NCBI GenBank assembly: GCA_029168955.1
Contig: JAPDOI010000973.1
Location: 1-64,000, forward strand
DNA: 64,000 nucleotides
Direction of reading: 5' to 3'
DNA from: Aplectana chamaeleonis
Lineage: Eukaryota > Nematoda > Chromadorea > Rhabditida > Cosmocercidae
In this document: positions 27,301 to 32,910 of the stretch, piece by piece
Position numbering within the stretch: the first letter of the stretch is position 1
Layout: every line of letters starts with the position of its first letter
Made by a program: the position numbers and the translations under genes
The notes under the pieces: generated by a model
Seen by the model: only the letters and a program-made list of their open reading frames with translations
What the model was told of the DNA's origin: nothing
Database searches by the model: none

Positions 27301-29827
27301 CCAGAAGCTAATACTACATCGAGGGTGGCCGGCAGAAGCCGCTTACATCGATTGGCGTTCAACGGCCAGAGCTAATACTACCCATGAGGAATTGGCCGGC
27401 GAAGCCTTTTGCACCATCGCTTGGCTCAGCCAAACGATGGGCCCCTAACTTCGCCAAACGATTCACTACTCATAGAGGGTGGCCGGCGAAGCCAGCTCGT
27501 CGTTGGCGAAGCCAAACGAATACTACATCAAGGGTGGCCGGCGAAGAAGCCGCTTCCCTCGATTGGCGAAAGCCAAACGAATACTACTATCGAGGGTGGC
27601 CGGCGAAAGCCGCTGTTGCGGATTGGCGAAGCCAAACTAATACCCATAGAAAGGTGGCCGGCGAAGCCGCTGCATCGTTGGCTAAGCCAAACGAATACTA
27701 CGCTGGAGGGTGGCCGGCGAAATAGCCAGCTGTCGTTGGAGAAGCCAAAGGATGACTACATAGCAGAGGAGGCCGGCGAAGCCGGCTCCATCGTTGGCCA
27801 AGCCAGAGCAGATACTATACGGAGGGTAGCAGGCGAAGCCGGCCAAGTCGTTCGGCGAAGCCGAACAGAATCTACTACGGTGGGTGGCCGGCAGAAGCCG
27901 GCTTCTGTCGATCGGCCAAGCCGACCGAATACAACGCGTGGTGAATGGAAGGTGGGTCGGCCAAAGCCGGCCCATCATTTGGCGGAGCCAAACGAGATAT
28001 TACTACGCGTGGTGAATGGAGGTGGGTCGGCGGAGAAGCCGGCCCATCGTTCGGCGAAGCCGAACAGAATCACTACGCGTGGTGGAATGGGAGGTTGGGT
28101 CCACGGCGAAGTCGGCCCATCGTTTGGCAGGGCAAACCAGATACTACGCGTGGTGAATGGAGGTGGGTCGGCGAAGCCGGCCCATCGTTCAGCGAAGCCG
28201 AACAGACTACTACGCGTATGGTATTGAATGGAGGGGTGGGTCGGCGGAAGTCGGCCCATCGTTTGGCGGAGCCAAACAGATACTACGCGTGGTGATTAGG
28301 AGGTGGGTCGGCCGACCAGCCGGCAAATCGTTCAACGAAGCCGAACGAATACTACGCGCGTGGTCAATGGAGGTGGAGTCGGCGGAAGTCGGCCCATCGT
28401 TTGGCGGAGACCAAACGGAATACTACGCGTGGTGAATGGAGGTGGGTCTGGCTGAAGCCCGCCGCATGCGTTCGGCGAAGCCGAACGGAAGATACTATAC
28501 GGAGGGTAGCAGGCGAAGCTGACCGGCCCATCGTTCGGCGAAGCCGAACGAATAACTTCCTCGCAAGGGTGGCCCGGCCGAAGTAACGCGCCCTACCGTT
28601 CGGCGAAGCTGAACGAATACTATACGGTGGGTGGCCGGCGAAGCCTGCTCGCTGCGCGAGATGCAAATGACACGTACCGATACTTGCGTGTGTCGCCACC
28701 TAAGAGTTTGGAGAATTGAAAACGTTGAGCAGTTAAAAGGCTTTTTTGACGTCATGTTTGTTTGCTTGCTTGACCATTTTTCAAAGAAGCTATATACACT
28801 ACTGTCGTCGTGGTATTCCTGGTCTTTGGAACGGCGCTGGCCACATGGTTGTAGACGTACTGGTCTATTCACGTTGCTTTCTGACAAGCATGTTTAGGAG
28901 CTGGTACCGTACATTAGGGAGTGAAATTTATTGTTCCTTAGCGTGCGTATGTGGAGCTGGGATACAAACAGTGTGAGTGTGGGATAGTTGAGGTAGCAGC
29001 GCATACGCGCACACGCGCGCGATACACCTTAGTGATTTTTGACTCTGGAAACAGAGGGTTTGCTGCCTCAAAGTCAAGTGGCTTTGCCCGCTTACGGGCT
29101 ACCGGGGACCCGAAGGGTCACTGAAGTGACCGAAAAAGGAATCACTAGAAAAACTGGGTGAACTTCTGTATCAACTGCGTGCGTTTGTATGAGATTAAGA
29201 AGTAGTCACAAGGCCAAAAGCAAAACAATCCGCTCAAAGGCAGTAGTTTCGAACAACAACTTATTGTCGATCAAAAATCTTAAATTGTGATATATTTTCA
29301 TGTGCTTCCGATACTTCCCAACACATTTCCTGCATGACGATGACATCAGAACTTTTAGGTATAAACTGCCTGTTGTGACAGTTGTGTTGAATAACAGCGG
29401 AATCTACCAAATGGAATGTTGCCTGAAGACATGAAGGCTGTGGACAGTGATCCTACTCTTCAGTACGTCGTTTCCTAAACAGTATACTGAGCTTCTCCGA
29501 AAAGTTCCACGTAAAGCTATTTCCTTGTTCAGATATCCACAGTCCTATCATTTGTCTGCTGAGTGTCGATTACGGAATGAAATGTGCAAAGCACTAGGTG
29601 GAAATGGATACTTTGTCCCGTACTGTTCCAGAGAAATTAAACGAGGCTCTCTCAAAGAGTAAGTTGGTCTCCGTTCTCCCAATTTCAGGAAACGCAAAAC
29701 GGTTCCGGTTCATTAAGGCGTTCAACAAAAGGATGGTCCGAGTCTGATCCAATGTTATTATTTCGACCGATTCGGAGAAAGGAAACCTCAGAGCACACAC
29801 GCATGGCTAACTCGCTCCAAAGTTTGA
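293..29827 (+). CDS. HACL1: 2-hydroxyacyl-CoA lyase (HACL1 family), 3' ten exons; possibly pseudogenised
   Basis: The family cleaves 2-hydroxyacyl-CoA to formyl-CoA and a fatty aldehyde in peroxisomal alpha-oxidation, using thiamine diphosphate and Mg2+. Ten exons in order show family landmarks: [67 protein letters not shown], and a C-terminus WLTRSKV. Human HACL1 ends WLTRSNM, so the tail SKV is a plausible weak peroxisomal targeting signal. The thiamine-diphosphate motif GD..NN is split by the 15-kb satellite intron between 14368 and 29359. The roughly 230 N-terminal residues are absent and should lie left of the window. Splice phases agree at most junctions. Exons at 722-856 and after 29359 need several 1-2 base indel corrections, while those at 13037-14368 read cleanly. 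There is no premature stop by substitution, so sequencing error and recent pseudogenisation both remain possible. Assignment is from remembered family motifs, not a search. Confidence 0.88.
722..856 (+). CDS. HACL1: HACL1-like exon with GARLNW motif
   Basis: The exon lies between TTTATAG and CAG/GTAGAC. It translates in three pieces: [10 protein letters not shown], then [18 protein letters not shown], then [14 protein letters not shown]. These align in order with the human segment containing [23 protein letters not shown]. The pieces sit in different frames because of an extra G in the GGGG at 753-756 and two extra or one missing base at 810-812. Both lesions are homopolymer-like indels. Confidence 0.85.
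1692..1723. repeat. Perfect 10-bp inverted repeat, GATCGATCCG stem
   Basis: GATCGATCCG and CGGATCGATC flank an 11-base spacer. The spacer sequence TTATTGTGTCA also occurs in a partial copy about 30 bases upstream. It lies in the intron after the 722-856 exon. No gene was seen in the rest of 857-2300. Confidence 0.6.
2340..2875. repeat. Diverged direct duplication (2340-2550 and 2675-2875)
   Basis: Both blocks share, in order, AATTCTGAAAACGTAG, CGTGTTCACAG, a CTTATTTT(G/A)GCATGTTTT segment, a run ending in TTGCTTTGC, and GGGCTCGCG. They differ by substitutions and small indels. There is no coding signal. It is an old tandem or segmental duplication inside the HACL1 intron. Confidence 0.6.
3745..3895 (-). 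other. Two tandem tRNA-like (Pol III) modules separated by a CTG run
   Basis: On the - strand two modules share GTTATCAC followed by a B-box-like GCGAGTTCGA(C/G)TCCTG (+ strand 3750-3763 and 3826-3841). Each is preceded by a D-arm-like stretch (GTGGTTAGCGTTG; GTGTTCGGTGTCG). A (CAG)n run lies between them at 3808-3825. The anticodon loop and acceptor stems do not fold as a canonical tRNA, so this is better read as tRNA-derived SINE heads or tRNA pseudogenes. Confidence 0.45.
4085..4330. repeat. GC-rich foldback region
   Basis: The block has repeated GCCGCG/CGCGGC words such as CCGCGATAGTTCCGCGATAG and CGCCGCGATGGTACCGCAG. It is compositionally similar to the foldback elements at 5062-5225 and 18290-18420 and very unlike its A+T-rich flanks. 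No reading frame was judged real. Confidence 0.45.
4398..4510 (+). ncRNA. SL1-like spliced-leader RNA gene or pseudogene (candidate)
   Basis: Bases 4398-4419 match the 22-nt nematode SL1 leader at 19 positions (differences at 5, 16 and 17) and are followed immediately by a GTAAAT donor, as in SL RNA genes. The leader can fold as TCAATT-ACCCAA-AATTGA. Downstream is a perfect hairpin CCTCTGTC..GACAGAGG and an AATTTTGT run at 4503-4510 resembling an Sm site. That run is about 100 nt from the start, further than usual, and sits inside another small inverted repeat. No 5S rRNA was seen nearby. Confidence 0.45.
4540..5042. mobile_element. Foldback/MITE element, family A (TTAAAGGCAGCATACACGCTCG ends)
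   Basis: The left end TTAAAGGCAGCATACACGC and the right end GCGTGTATGCTGCCTTTGA are inverted copies about 500 bp apart. The same terminus recurs at 9421-10101, 38318, 47055 (right end) and 53108-53574. There is no transposase, so it is non-autonomous. Confidence 0.7.
5062..5225. mobile_element. GC-rich foldback element (GGTGCCTGTAGG centre), copy 1
   Basis: Complementary arms (GGAGCCGCTGCTGC..; ..GGAGCCGCAGCGGC) surround a centre containing GCCGCTTGGTGCCTGTAGG. The same centre and arms recur at 18290-18420. It is non-coding. Confidence 0.55.
5933..6016 (+). CDS. HACL1: HACL1-like exon (EELGNNV / LLGDI segment)
   Basis: Twenty-eight clean codons read [13 protein letters not shown] then [15 protein letters not shown], matching the human VDICAEELGNNV..TLLGNIHAV segment. 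The acceptor is CTTAAG and the donor is GTTGGT, leaving phase 0, which matches the next exon at 13037. The junction to the previous exon (ending at 856) is one base out of phase, consistent with another small indel in this copy. The exon sits alone between introns of about 5.1 and 7.0 kb. Confidence 0.83.
7210..8230. mobile_element. Foldback element family B, copy 1
   Basis: The left arm (7240-7430) and right arm (8110-8230) are diverged inverted copies. Both contain a segment reading GAGTTTTA(C/T)CCA.., a CAATCCCT(A/T)AG word, GATATGGTGTTTGT and GTGGACGCGCAC, or their complements. The internal part contains CGAAACCTAGTTGATC. A second copy lies at 10240-11080. It is non-coding and inside the HACL1 intron. 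Confidence 0.6.
8281..8820. repeat. Large inverted repeat around 8450-8640
   Basis: Bases 8281-8460 read in complement as 8640-8820. Shared words include GGGGTGCATATTGGAC, CAGAACATGCACT and GATTTGTCATATCTT-type segments. A related arm, with the GGCTGGGCACACGTC word, is at 6771-6900 and, inverted, at 11420-11560, so this belongs to the same repeat-rich block as family B. Confidence 0.55.
9216..9397. mobile_element. Palindromic MITE (CAGGGTGCATTCC ends), copy 1
   Basis: The left end CAGGGGTGCGTTCTGG and the right end GAGAACGCACCCTGG are inverted. The body has several CCATGG sites and a central palindrome near CACGAGGCCGTGGC. It matches 16729-16893 over its whole length. Confidence 0.7.
9421..10101. 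mobile_element. Foldback/MITE family A, long-arm copy
   Basis: Starts CAAAGGCAGCATACATGCTCG and ends CGAGCGTGTATGCTTTGCC. The arms are extended: GTTTGAAGCGCTGAAAACC and TCCAGGATGACA on the left are complementary to TGTCATCCTGGAGG and TTTTTAGCGCTTC on the right. The interior has no long frame. Confidence 0.68.
10240..11080. mobile_element. Foldback element family B, copy 2
   Basis: Arms at 10240-10400 (GAATGCCGCGATCCCT..GATATGGTGTTTGTC) and 10905-11060 (complement: GTGTGCTCGTCCAC..CAAACACTGTATCG) are inverted. The internal segment has paired AATGAACCTAGTTGGA and CAACTAGGTTCGTTTGAA words. Related to 7210-8230. Confidence 0.6.
11778..12069. mobile_element. Foldback element with ~95-bp arms
   Basis: The left arm starts TACTGTGCTTATTCTGGGCC and runs through CGCGATTGCGTCTC. 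The right arm is its complement, ending GGCCCAGAGAAGCACAGTA. It lies in the intron before the 13037 exon. Overlapping frames on both strands are by-products of the palindrome. Confidence 0.65.
12300..12620. repeat. Dispersed repeat (ACTTGTATGTAGGGGT / GAACACGAAT family), copy 1
   Basis: It contains ACTTGTATGCAGGGGTTATTC and, inverted, CGTGTTCACCACCCTAGATT, plus short GTAACCTACAGTA-type words. The same words recur at 32390-32910, 58005-58060 and 58870-59180, so this is an interspersed family of unknown class. Confidence 0.5.
13037..13119 (+). CDS. HACL1: HACL1-like exon ([10 protein letters not shown])
   Basis: The exon starts after the acceptor TATTGCAG and reads [17 protein letters not shown] then [10 protein letters not shown]. 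It corresponds to the family segment with W.(F/Y)....KWW..L. It ends in CAG/GTCACG. The following 60 bases are also open and in frame, so either a 60-nt intron (ending GATTTTAG at 13179) or a 20-residue insertion is possible. The family alignment favours the intron. Confidence 0.8.
13180..13246 (+). CDS. HACL1: HACL1-like exon (MAADHS..NYY)
   Basis: The exon reads [20 protein letters not shown] then YTP and ends in phase 0 at CCG/GTCTGTCG. Human HACL1 has ELASKKSLPMNYYTVFYHV at this position. The conserved P-x-NYY is intact and no indel is needed. Confidence 0.82.
13305..13428 (+). CDS. HACL1: HACL1-like exon with [10 protein letters not shown]
   Basis: The acceptor is TTTTCAG. The exon reads [16 protein letters not shown], then [19 protein letters not shown], then [16 protein letters not shown] and [13 protein letters not shown] are near-invariant in eukaryotic HACL1, and this is the strongest family signature in the window. 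It ends in phase 1 (G/GTAATC) and joins the exon at 14230 to make GTMGVG. Confidence 0.93.
13650..13733. mobile_element. Family C MITE right-end fragment
   Basis: It ends TGTGGAAAGTCACC..GTGAACGCTGCCCTTAAAG, the terminal segment of family C (full copies at 34726-35180 and 62320-62775). It is immediately followed by an oppositely oriented copy at 13736. Confidence 0.55.
13736..14202. mobile_element. Family C MITE (TTAAAGGCAGTGTTCACGAT ends), intronic copy
   Basis: It reads in complement relative to the copy at 62320-62775. It begins near GCGTTCACGATGAATCATCC, continues CGTTGACTTTCCACAGTAAA, and ends ATCGCGAACACTGCCTTTAA. It sits in the HACL1 intron 13429-14229 and ends only 28 bases before the next exon. 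Confidence 0.7.
14230..14368 (+). CDS. HACL1: HACL1-like exon with first half of ThDP motif
   Basis: The acceptor is GTTCAG. The exon reads [29 protein letters not shown] and [19 protein letters not shown] is the first half of the thiamine-diphosphate/Mg2+ motif. The exon ends CCAG/GTTTGTTG and the split Arg codon is completed at 29359, 15 kb away. No indels are needed. Confidence 0.93.
14551..14688. repeat. Short foldback element, CAAGCCGGTTCAC ends
   Basis: TTTTTCAAGCCGGTTCAC at the left pairs with CGTGAACCGGCTTGAA at the right. The interior is about 105 bases and non-coding. Confidence 0.6.
14721..14843. mobile_element. Short MITE (ACGCATAGTC ends), copy 1
   Basis: ACGCATAGTCCGGCGGCAAAG at the left pairs imperfectly with CTTCGCCGCTCGACTA at the right. 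A second copy is at 52835-52956 with ends ACGCATAGTCGGG and CCCGACTATGCAT. Confidence 0.55.
15190..15252. repeat. Inverted repeat GGCGCGACGATATGG
   Basis: GGCGCGACGATATGG and CCATATCGCGTCGCGC form a near-perfect stem around about 20 bases. It is non-coding intronic sequence. Elsewhere between 14850 and 16700 no gene was recognised. Confidence 0.5.
16729..16893. mobile_element. Palindromic MITE (CAGGGTGCATTCC ends), copy 2
   Basis: CAGGGGTGCATTCCAAGAAT at the left pairs with TTCTTGGAATGCACCCTAG at the right. The body has four CCATGG sites. Apart from length it matches 9216-9397, with similar order and spacing of CCATGG boxes. Confidence 0.72.
16900..17180. repeat. Low-complexity TTCG/CGAA-rich block
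   Basis: The block is dense in TTCGTTCGTTCG, CGAAATTTCG and GAAAAAAATTCG words in both orientations. The open frames it creates on both strands are compositional artefacts. A similar TCGAAAA-rich block is at 54400-54720. Confidence 0.6.
18290..18420. mobile_element. GC-rich foldback element (GGTGCCTGTAGG centre), copy 2
   Basis: GCCGCTTCGGTGCCTGTAGG is followed by AACCGAAGCGGC, giving a strong central hairpin, and the outer arms are rich in GCCGC. It matches 5062-5225. Confidence 0.6.
18869..18990. repeat. Long hairpin just left of the satellite arrays
   Basis: Arms of about 32 bp include GCAGGCGCTGTG and its exact complement CACAGCGCCTGC, extended outward by CGAAGCTGCCCCATCACC against GGTGGTGGGGTGGCTTCG. 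The loop is about 50 bases. It ends about 100 bases before the first satellite unit. Confidence 0.6.
19085..20855. repeat. Satellite array 1, 42-bp unit (~40 copies)
   Basis: The unit contains GACTTCAGAAGACGTGATCG, then GGGTGACGTGGGAATTCAGT and AG. About 40 copies are present, with single-base gains and losses in many. The segment before AGTAGG alternates between AATTCAG, AATTTAG and AACTCAG, suggesting a dimeric or longer order. GACGTGATC alternates with GACGTCATC. The open frames in it are noise. It ends abruptly where array 2 begins. Confidence 0.93.
20860..28650. repeat. Satellite array 2, composite 55/65-bp hairpin unit (~130 copies)
   Basis: Type A units (about 55 bp) run GGTGGCCGGCGAAGCCGGCC, CATCGTTTGGCGAAGCCAAA, CGAATACTACATAGAG. 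Type B units (about 65 bp) replace the last part with TACTACGCGTGGTGAATGGAG and use GTCGGC and TTCGGC stems. Each unit has two hairpins closing on GAA, of the form GGC-GAA-GCC. A and B occur in blocks. B blocks begin with TACAACGCGTGGTGAA at about 22708, 23519, 25592, 26490 and 27931. Unit lengths vary by small indels. The many open frames here ([12 protein letters not shown] repeats) are satellite translations, not genes. Confidence 0.95.
28651..29358. other. Right flank of the satellite, with three small hairpins
   Basis: A CG/CA-rich stretch (28990-29025) is followed at 29079-29135 by consecutive hairpins: CCCG-CTTA-CGGG, GACCC-GAA-GGGTC and GGTCAC-TGAA-GTGACC. No gene was seen before the exon at 29359. 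Confidence 0.5.
29359..29462 (+). CDS. HACL1: HACL1-like exon with second half of ThDP motif
   Basis: The acceptor is ACTTTTAG. The exon reads [17 protein letters not shown], with NN completing the thiamine-diphosphate motif 27 residues after GD. It then continues in another frame as [16 protein letters not shown]. The frame change at 29411-29412 is a single missing base. The donor GTACGT is strong. Confidence 0.9.
29533..29658 (+). CDS. HACL1: HACL1-like exon (ALGGNGYFV)
   Basis: The acceptor is TTGTTCAG. It reads [28 protein letters not shown], then in the next frame [13 protein letters not shown]. The frame change lies in the CCC run at 29617-29619 (one extra C). Human HACL1 has AFGGKGYFVQTPEELQKSL here. 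The donor is AGA/GTAAGT. Confidence 0.87.
29718..29827 (+). CDS. HACL1: HACL1-like terminal exon, ends WLTRSKV
   Basis: The exon follows CATTAAG and begins [11 protein letters not shown], continues NVIISTDSE and then [15 protein letters not shown] before TGA at 29825-29827. Two frame changes are needed: an extra C at 29749-29750, and a one-base loss or two-base gain at 29778-29779. The chosen acceptor gives a 59-nt intron. The alternative TTTCAG at 29688 would leave a 30-nt intron and the wrong frame. The last three residues, SKV, resemble a peroxisomal targeting tripeptide. Confidence 0.83.
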
Positions 29828-30500
29828 AACCTCATTCTCTTGCGTGTGAGCCGTGTACGGCTGAACTTCTGTATCATTCTTGACGCACTACCTCGACATC
29901 GTTCTTTAAATTCCTTATTCTATCCATAAGTATGAAGTTAGCAATGACGATCTTAAAAGAAGACAACCTGTATGTATTCTGAATTCACCCTTGAAAGCAC
30001 TGCACTGCAAAAAAAGAATTATAAAGCTCGTCAAGAAACTTACTTCTATGAAAAATTTGGAGAATACAGTCGTCGCAATCAGGATGTCGATTTCATTGAT
30101 CCGCCAGACAATGTGCATCTGGAGTTTCCTATCTCTACTGAATGGTGGAAATTCGATATCGAGCATGTCTCGATTTTCATAAGACGTTCTACCCGAAATC
30201 CTTTTTACAAAGGCGTTTCCTGGTTTTGTTTTTGTTTCAGAAGACCTTGCAGGTCATAATAATACTGGAGATGAATATGCAATGATCACGTAATTTGAGT
30301 GTGCACGGCGGCATCGCTGCGGTCTGCGTTTTTGTCGCGGCGAAAGAAGAAAATGAAGGCGCCTCGGGTCGTGTCGGATAGAATGGTCGGATACCAAAAA
30401 CACGCTGAAGAGATCAATTTTCCCACTGGTCCAGTAAGGTATGGGGAAACGCAAGTTGGCAATGAGATGTCTGACACACTCCGTGTATGAATTCTGAGAT
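29828..30500 (+). other. Coding-like fragments downstream of HACL1, unassigned
   Basis: A long frame at 29972-30259 (with RQETYFYEKFGEYS and DFIDPPDNVHLEF), a possible exon 30241-30289 between TTTGTTTCAG and GTAATT (DLAGHNNTGDEYAMI), and a frame at 30299-30490 ending GNEMSDTLRV look more protein-like than their surroundings. Phases between them do not join cleanly and no family was recognised. They could be pieces of one gene or chance. Confidence 0.22.
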
Positions 30501-30669
30501 TATCTTGTAACTACATTGAGTGAGTGGATCCCCACTGTATAGCTTGTGTGCCGAGTGCGAGACCTGGATTCGCGGGAGATACACGCTACCACCACGGGCT
30601 CGACACTATGCTTATGTCGAGTTGAGTCATCGAGTCTTGGTATCGGACTGAAACGGTGGACAACTTGAG

Positions 30670-30840
30670 TCACATTCGACTACACGGTTATTCGAAATTT
30701 TGAAAAAGCCACGTTAGTTGAAAACTCGATTATTCGAAATTTTGAAAAAATCGAGTTAGTAGAAAACTCGATTATTTGAAAATGGAATTTCAAGAGTTAG
30801 TCGAAGACTCGATTATTCGGTAGACTCTAATACTCGAGAG
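30670..30840. repeat. Short tandem ACTCGATTATTCGAAATTTTG repeat, copy 1
   Basis: Three to four units of about 45 bp carry ACTCGATTATTCGAAATTTT and TCGAGTTAGT. Related units occur at 34290-34410 and 35325-35350. No gene was seen in 30850-31550. Confidence 0.6.
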
Positions 30841-31556
30841 TTAACACGATAGTCGAAGCTGATTTGAGACAAAGAAAAAAAGAATGTAGCAGTCAAAAGT
30901 ACCACTACTTCATACCAGAAACTGAAGCTATTTAGCGCTTTTCAAAAGAAGAAGAATTGCGGACCATGGTGACGCAGACTCCACCACATATACGCAGGTT
31001 AGAAAGATCCCGAAATAGACGATGATTGAGCTGTGACTTATTAATCTGAATCCAATATGGAAGAGGCTCCGTCTCCTGCGCATTAGGTGCATACCCAGTT
31101 CGTTCAAGGACATCTTGCAAATGCGGCTGTCAACCCCATTTTGGGTGCAGTGCCGCCTCAAACTCGGCTTTCTACGAGTCTGACAAGGGACCACTTCGAA
31201 CATAAAATGGAGTTTTGAAAAACTTGGTCTTTTTGAGGGTTGTAGAGGGAGTTAAAAAGAAACAATTTGAAGATTTTGAAATTTCCACTCCAGTCCTCAC
31301 CGGGTAGATCAAAAACGATCAAAAGGAAAGAAACCAGAACGTTGGATTGGGAGGGACGTAGCACAAATGTATGGGCTATAAAGTGGCCTTGGGAAATCAT
31401 CGGAAAAGGTTCTCCTAAAAAGTTTGAAAGATGAAATCTAGCTAGATTCTCGAGTTATGACTTATTCATTGATCCCCTGAACAATGCTCGTCGCATTCAA
31501 ACCACCGATCACTGCAATGTGATGATGAGTCCGGGGTGAGACTAACAACTTTTTTA

Positions 31557-31625
31557 CACCGTAAGCTCAGTTGGTTAGGCGTTGTATTGCGAAGCAATTG
31601 AAAGATGGTTCCAATACTGTGGTCA
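31557..31625 (+). other. tRNA-like sequence (pseudogene or SINE head)
   Basis: GTAAGCTCAGTTGGTTAGGC resembles a tRNA D-arm/A box, and AAGATGGTTCCAATACTG resembles a T-arm/B box at the right distance. The anticodon region is instead ATTGC-GAA-GCAAT, a perfect hairpin with no 7-base loop, and the acceptor ends do not pair. A working tRNA is unlikely. Confidence 0.45.
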
Positions 31626-32389
31626 TTACTGCATTATGGCTGGTAGTTATGACATTTCTATGTGTTCACCTTACTTGTTTTGAGTTTTATAGCAGTGTCT
31701 CTTGTTTTTTATACACTCTTTTCTTATATCACTTAGAGGTAACGTGATATAAACGGAGAACAGTTCACATCAATGTTAGAAACTAAGAGAATTTCGAAGG
31801 TCTCGACAATTGCTATGAATATCAAGAATACCCTTACCCTTCTCCACCACATATGTTACAGAAAAATCGTCCTTACTTGGGAGAAGAAACACTTTGGGGA
31901 CTTATTTTGCATATATGACGCTGGAAAAAGTTCCCAGGACAAAATGAAACTTCGTGGACTTGTTCCTTGATCAATGATCAATCTTTTTTCCAACAAGGAA
32001 ATAATTATTGTAAGCAAGTGGGTTTACCTAAACTACAAAATCCATTGAAAGCAACCTTATACTTAAGCGCATGGCTCGAAGAGCTCAAGAAAAAGAGTGT
32101 TTTCACGTTATCAATTCCAAAATTTTCAGTAGAATAGAACCTTTTAAAAACGCACTTCACAAGAAGATTAATTTTAGTCAGCCTGGCCATTTCTATGGAT
32201 TAAATGTAAAGTTTCTGGAAAAGCCATTTTGGACGTAGAATCCGAGTATGCTCTTCGCAGCTTCTCGAAAAAAAAAAAGAAACCACTCTGGAAGAGAAAG
32301 TTACAGGCGTTTTTCCAAGCCTTGCGGCAAAGGCAAGAGGTTTCACCCATCAGGGAATTTTTAGGTTGTCTGGAAAAAATCTTCGGATT

Positions 32390-32910
32390 CGGCTCCAAAA
32401 CTTGTATGTATGGGTAATCTAGGGTGCTGAACACGAATTTAGAGGAGTCGTTTGCCAAAATTCTGAGAGTTTACTGTAGGTTACGGTAGTTGTCATGAAG
32501 TATAAAGAGCCTAAACCTACCTTAATAATTTGAAAGAATTGACAAGTGAACATCAAATTCGTATTCAGCGCCCCGGAAATAACTCCGTTCAGAAAATTTG
32601 AGTCAAATCTGAAGAACTTTGACCCAACTTTACCGTATACCCACCGCAATCTACCGTAATCTGTCAAAAATCGATAAGCTGACTTCAGATTCGTCGCATA
32701 GCACTTCAAATAACCTCCGAGAAGCAAAAGTTTGGAGTCATAATATTTTTCGACGCTTTGGAGGCCCGTGAGGAGTAGAAGCTCAAAACTATTTTTGGGG
32801 TTCAGAGATCCGAATTTTTTTGCCCAAACTCCGCCCCAGGGGGTAATTTGGGGAGCGCTGAACACGAGTCTGAGGTCCGTTTCCTGTTTTTTAGGGGCTT
32901 CCGTCAGATA
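32390..32910. repeat. Dispersed repeat (ACTTGTATGTA / GAACACGAAT family), copy 2
   Basis: It contains ACTTGTATGTATGGGTAATC, GCTGAACACGAATTTAGAGG and inverted counterparts at 32560-32600, plus GGTTACGGTAG words. Nearby 31230-31320 and 32960-33080 carry the GGGTAGATCAAAAACG / CCACTCCAGTCCTCAC segment also seen near 58800 and 59450. It is non-coding. Confidence 0.5.

Larger units (their letters stand above)
14369..29358 (+). other. 15-kb HACL1 intron loaded with satellite and foldback elements
   Basis: The interval begins GTTTGTTG and ends ACTTTTAG. It separates codons of a single Arg residue in the thiamine-diphosphate motif, so correct splicing over it is required for a working enzyme. It contains foldback elements at 14551-14688, 14721-14843, 16729-16893 and 18290-18420, a TTCG-rich stretch at 16900-17180, and two satellite arrays filling about 9.6 kb. 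Confidence 0.8.

Noticed and set aside
20952..28435. Many overlapping Arg/Ser/Trp-rich open frames of 60-270 aa on both strands
   Set aside because: They are translations of the hairpin satellite. Frame changes follow unit-length variation and the same peptides recur with each unit.
19085..28650. CRISPR array
   Set aside because: Units are tandem without unique spacers, repeat length drifts, and the context is eukaryotic. There are no cas genes.
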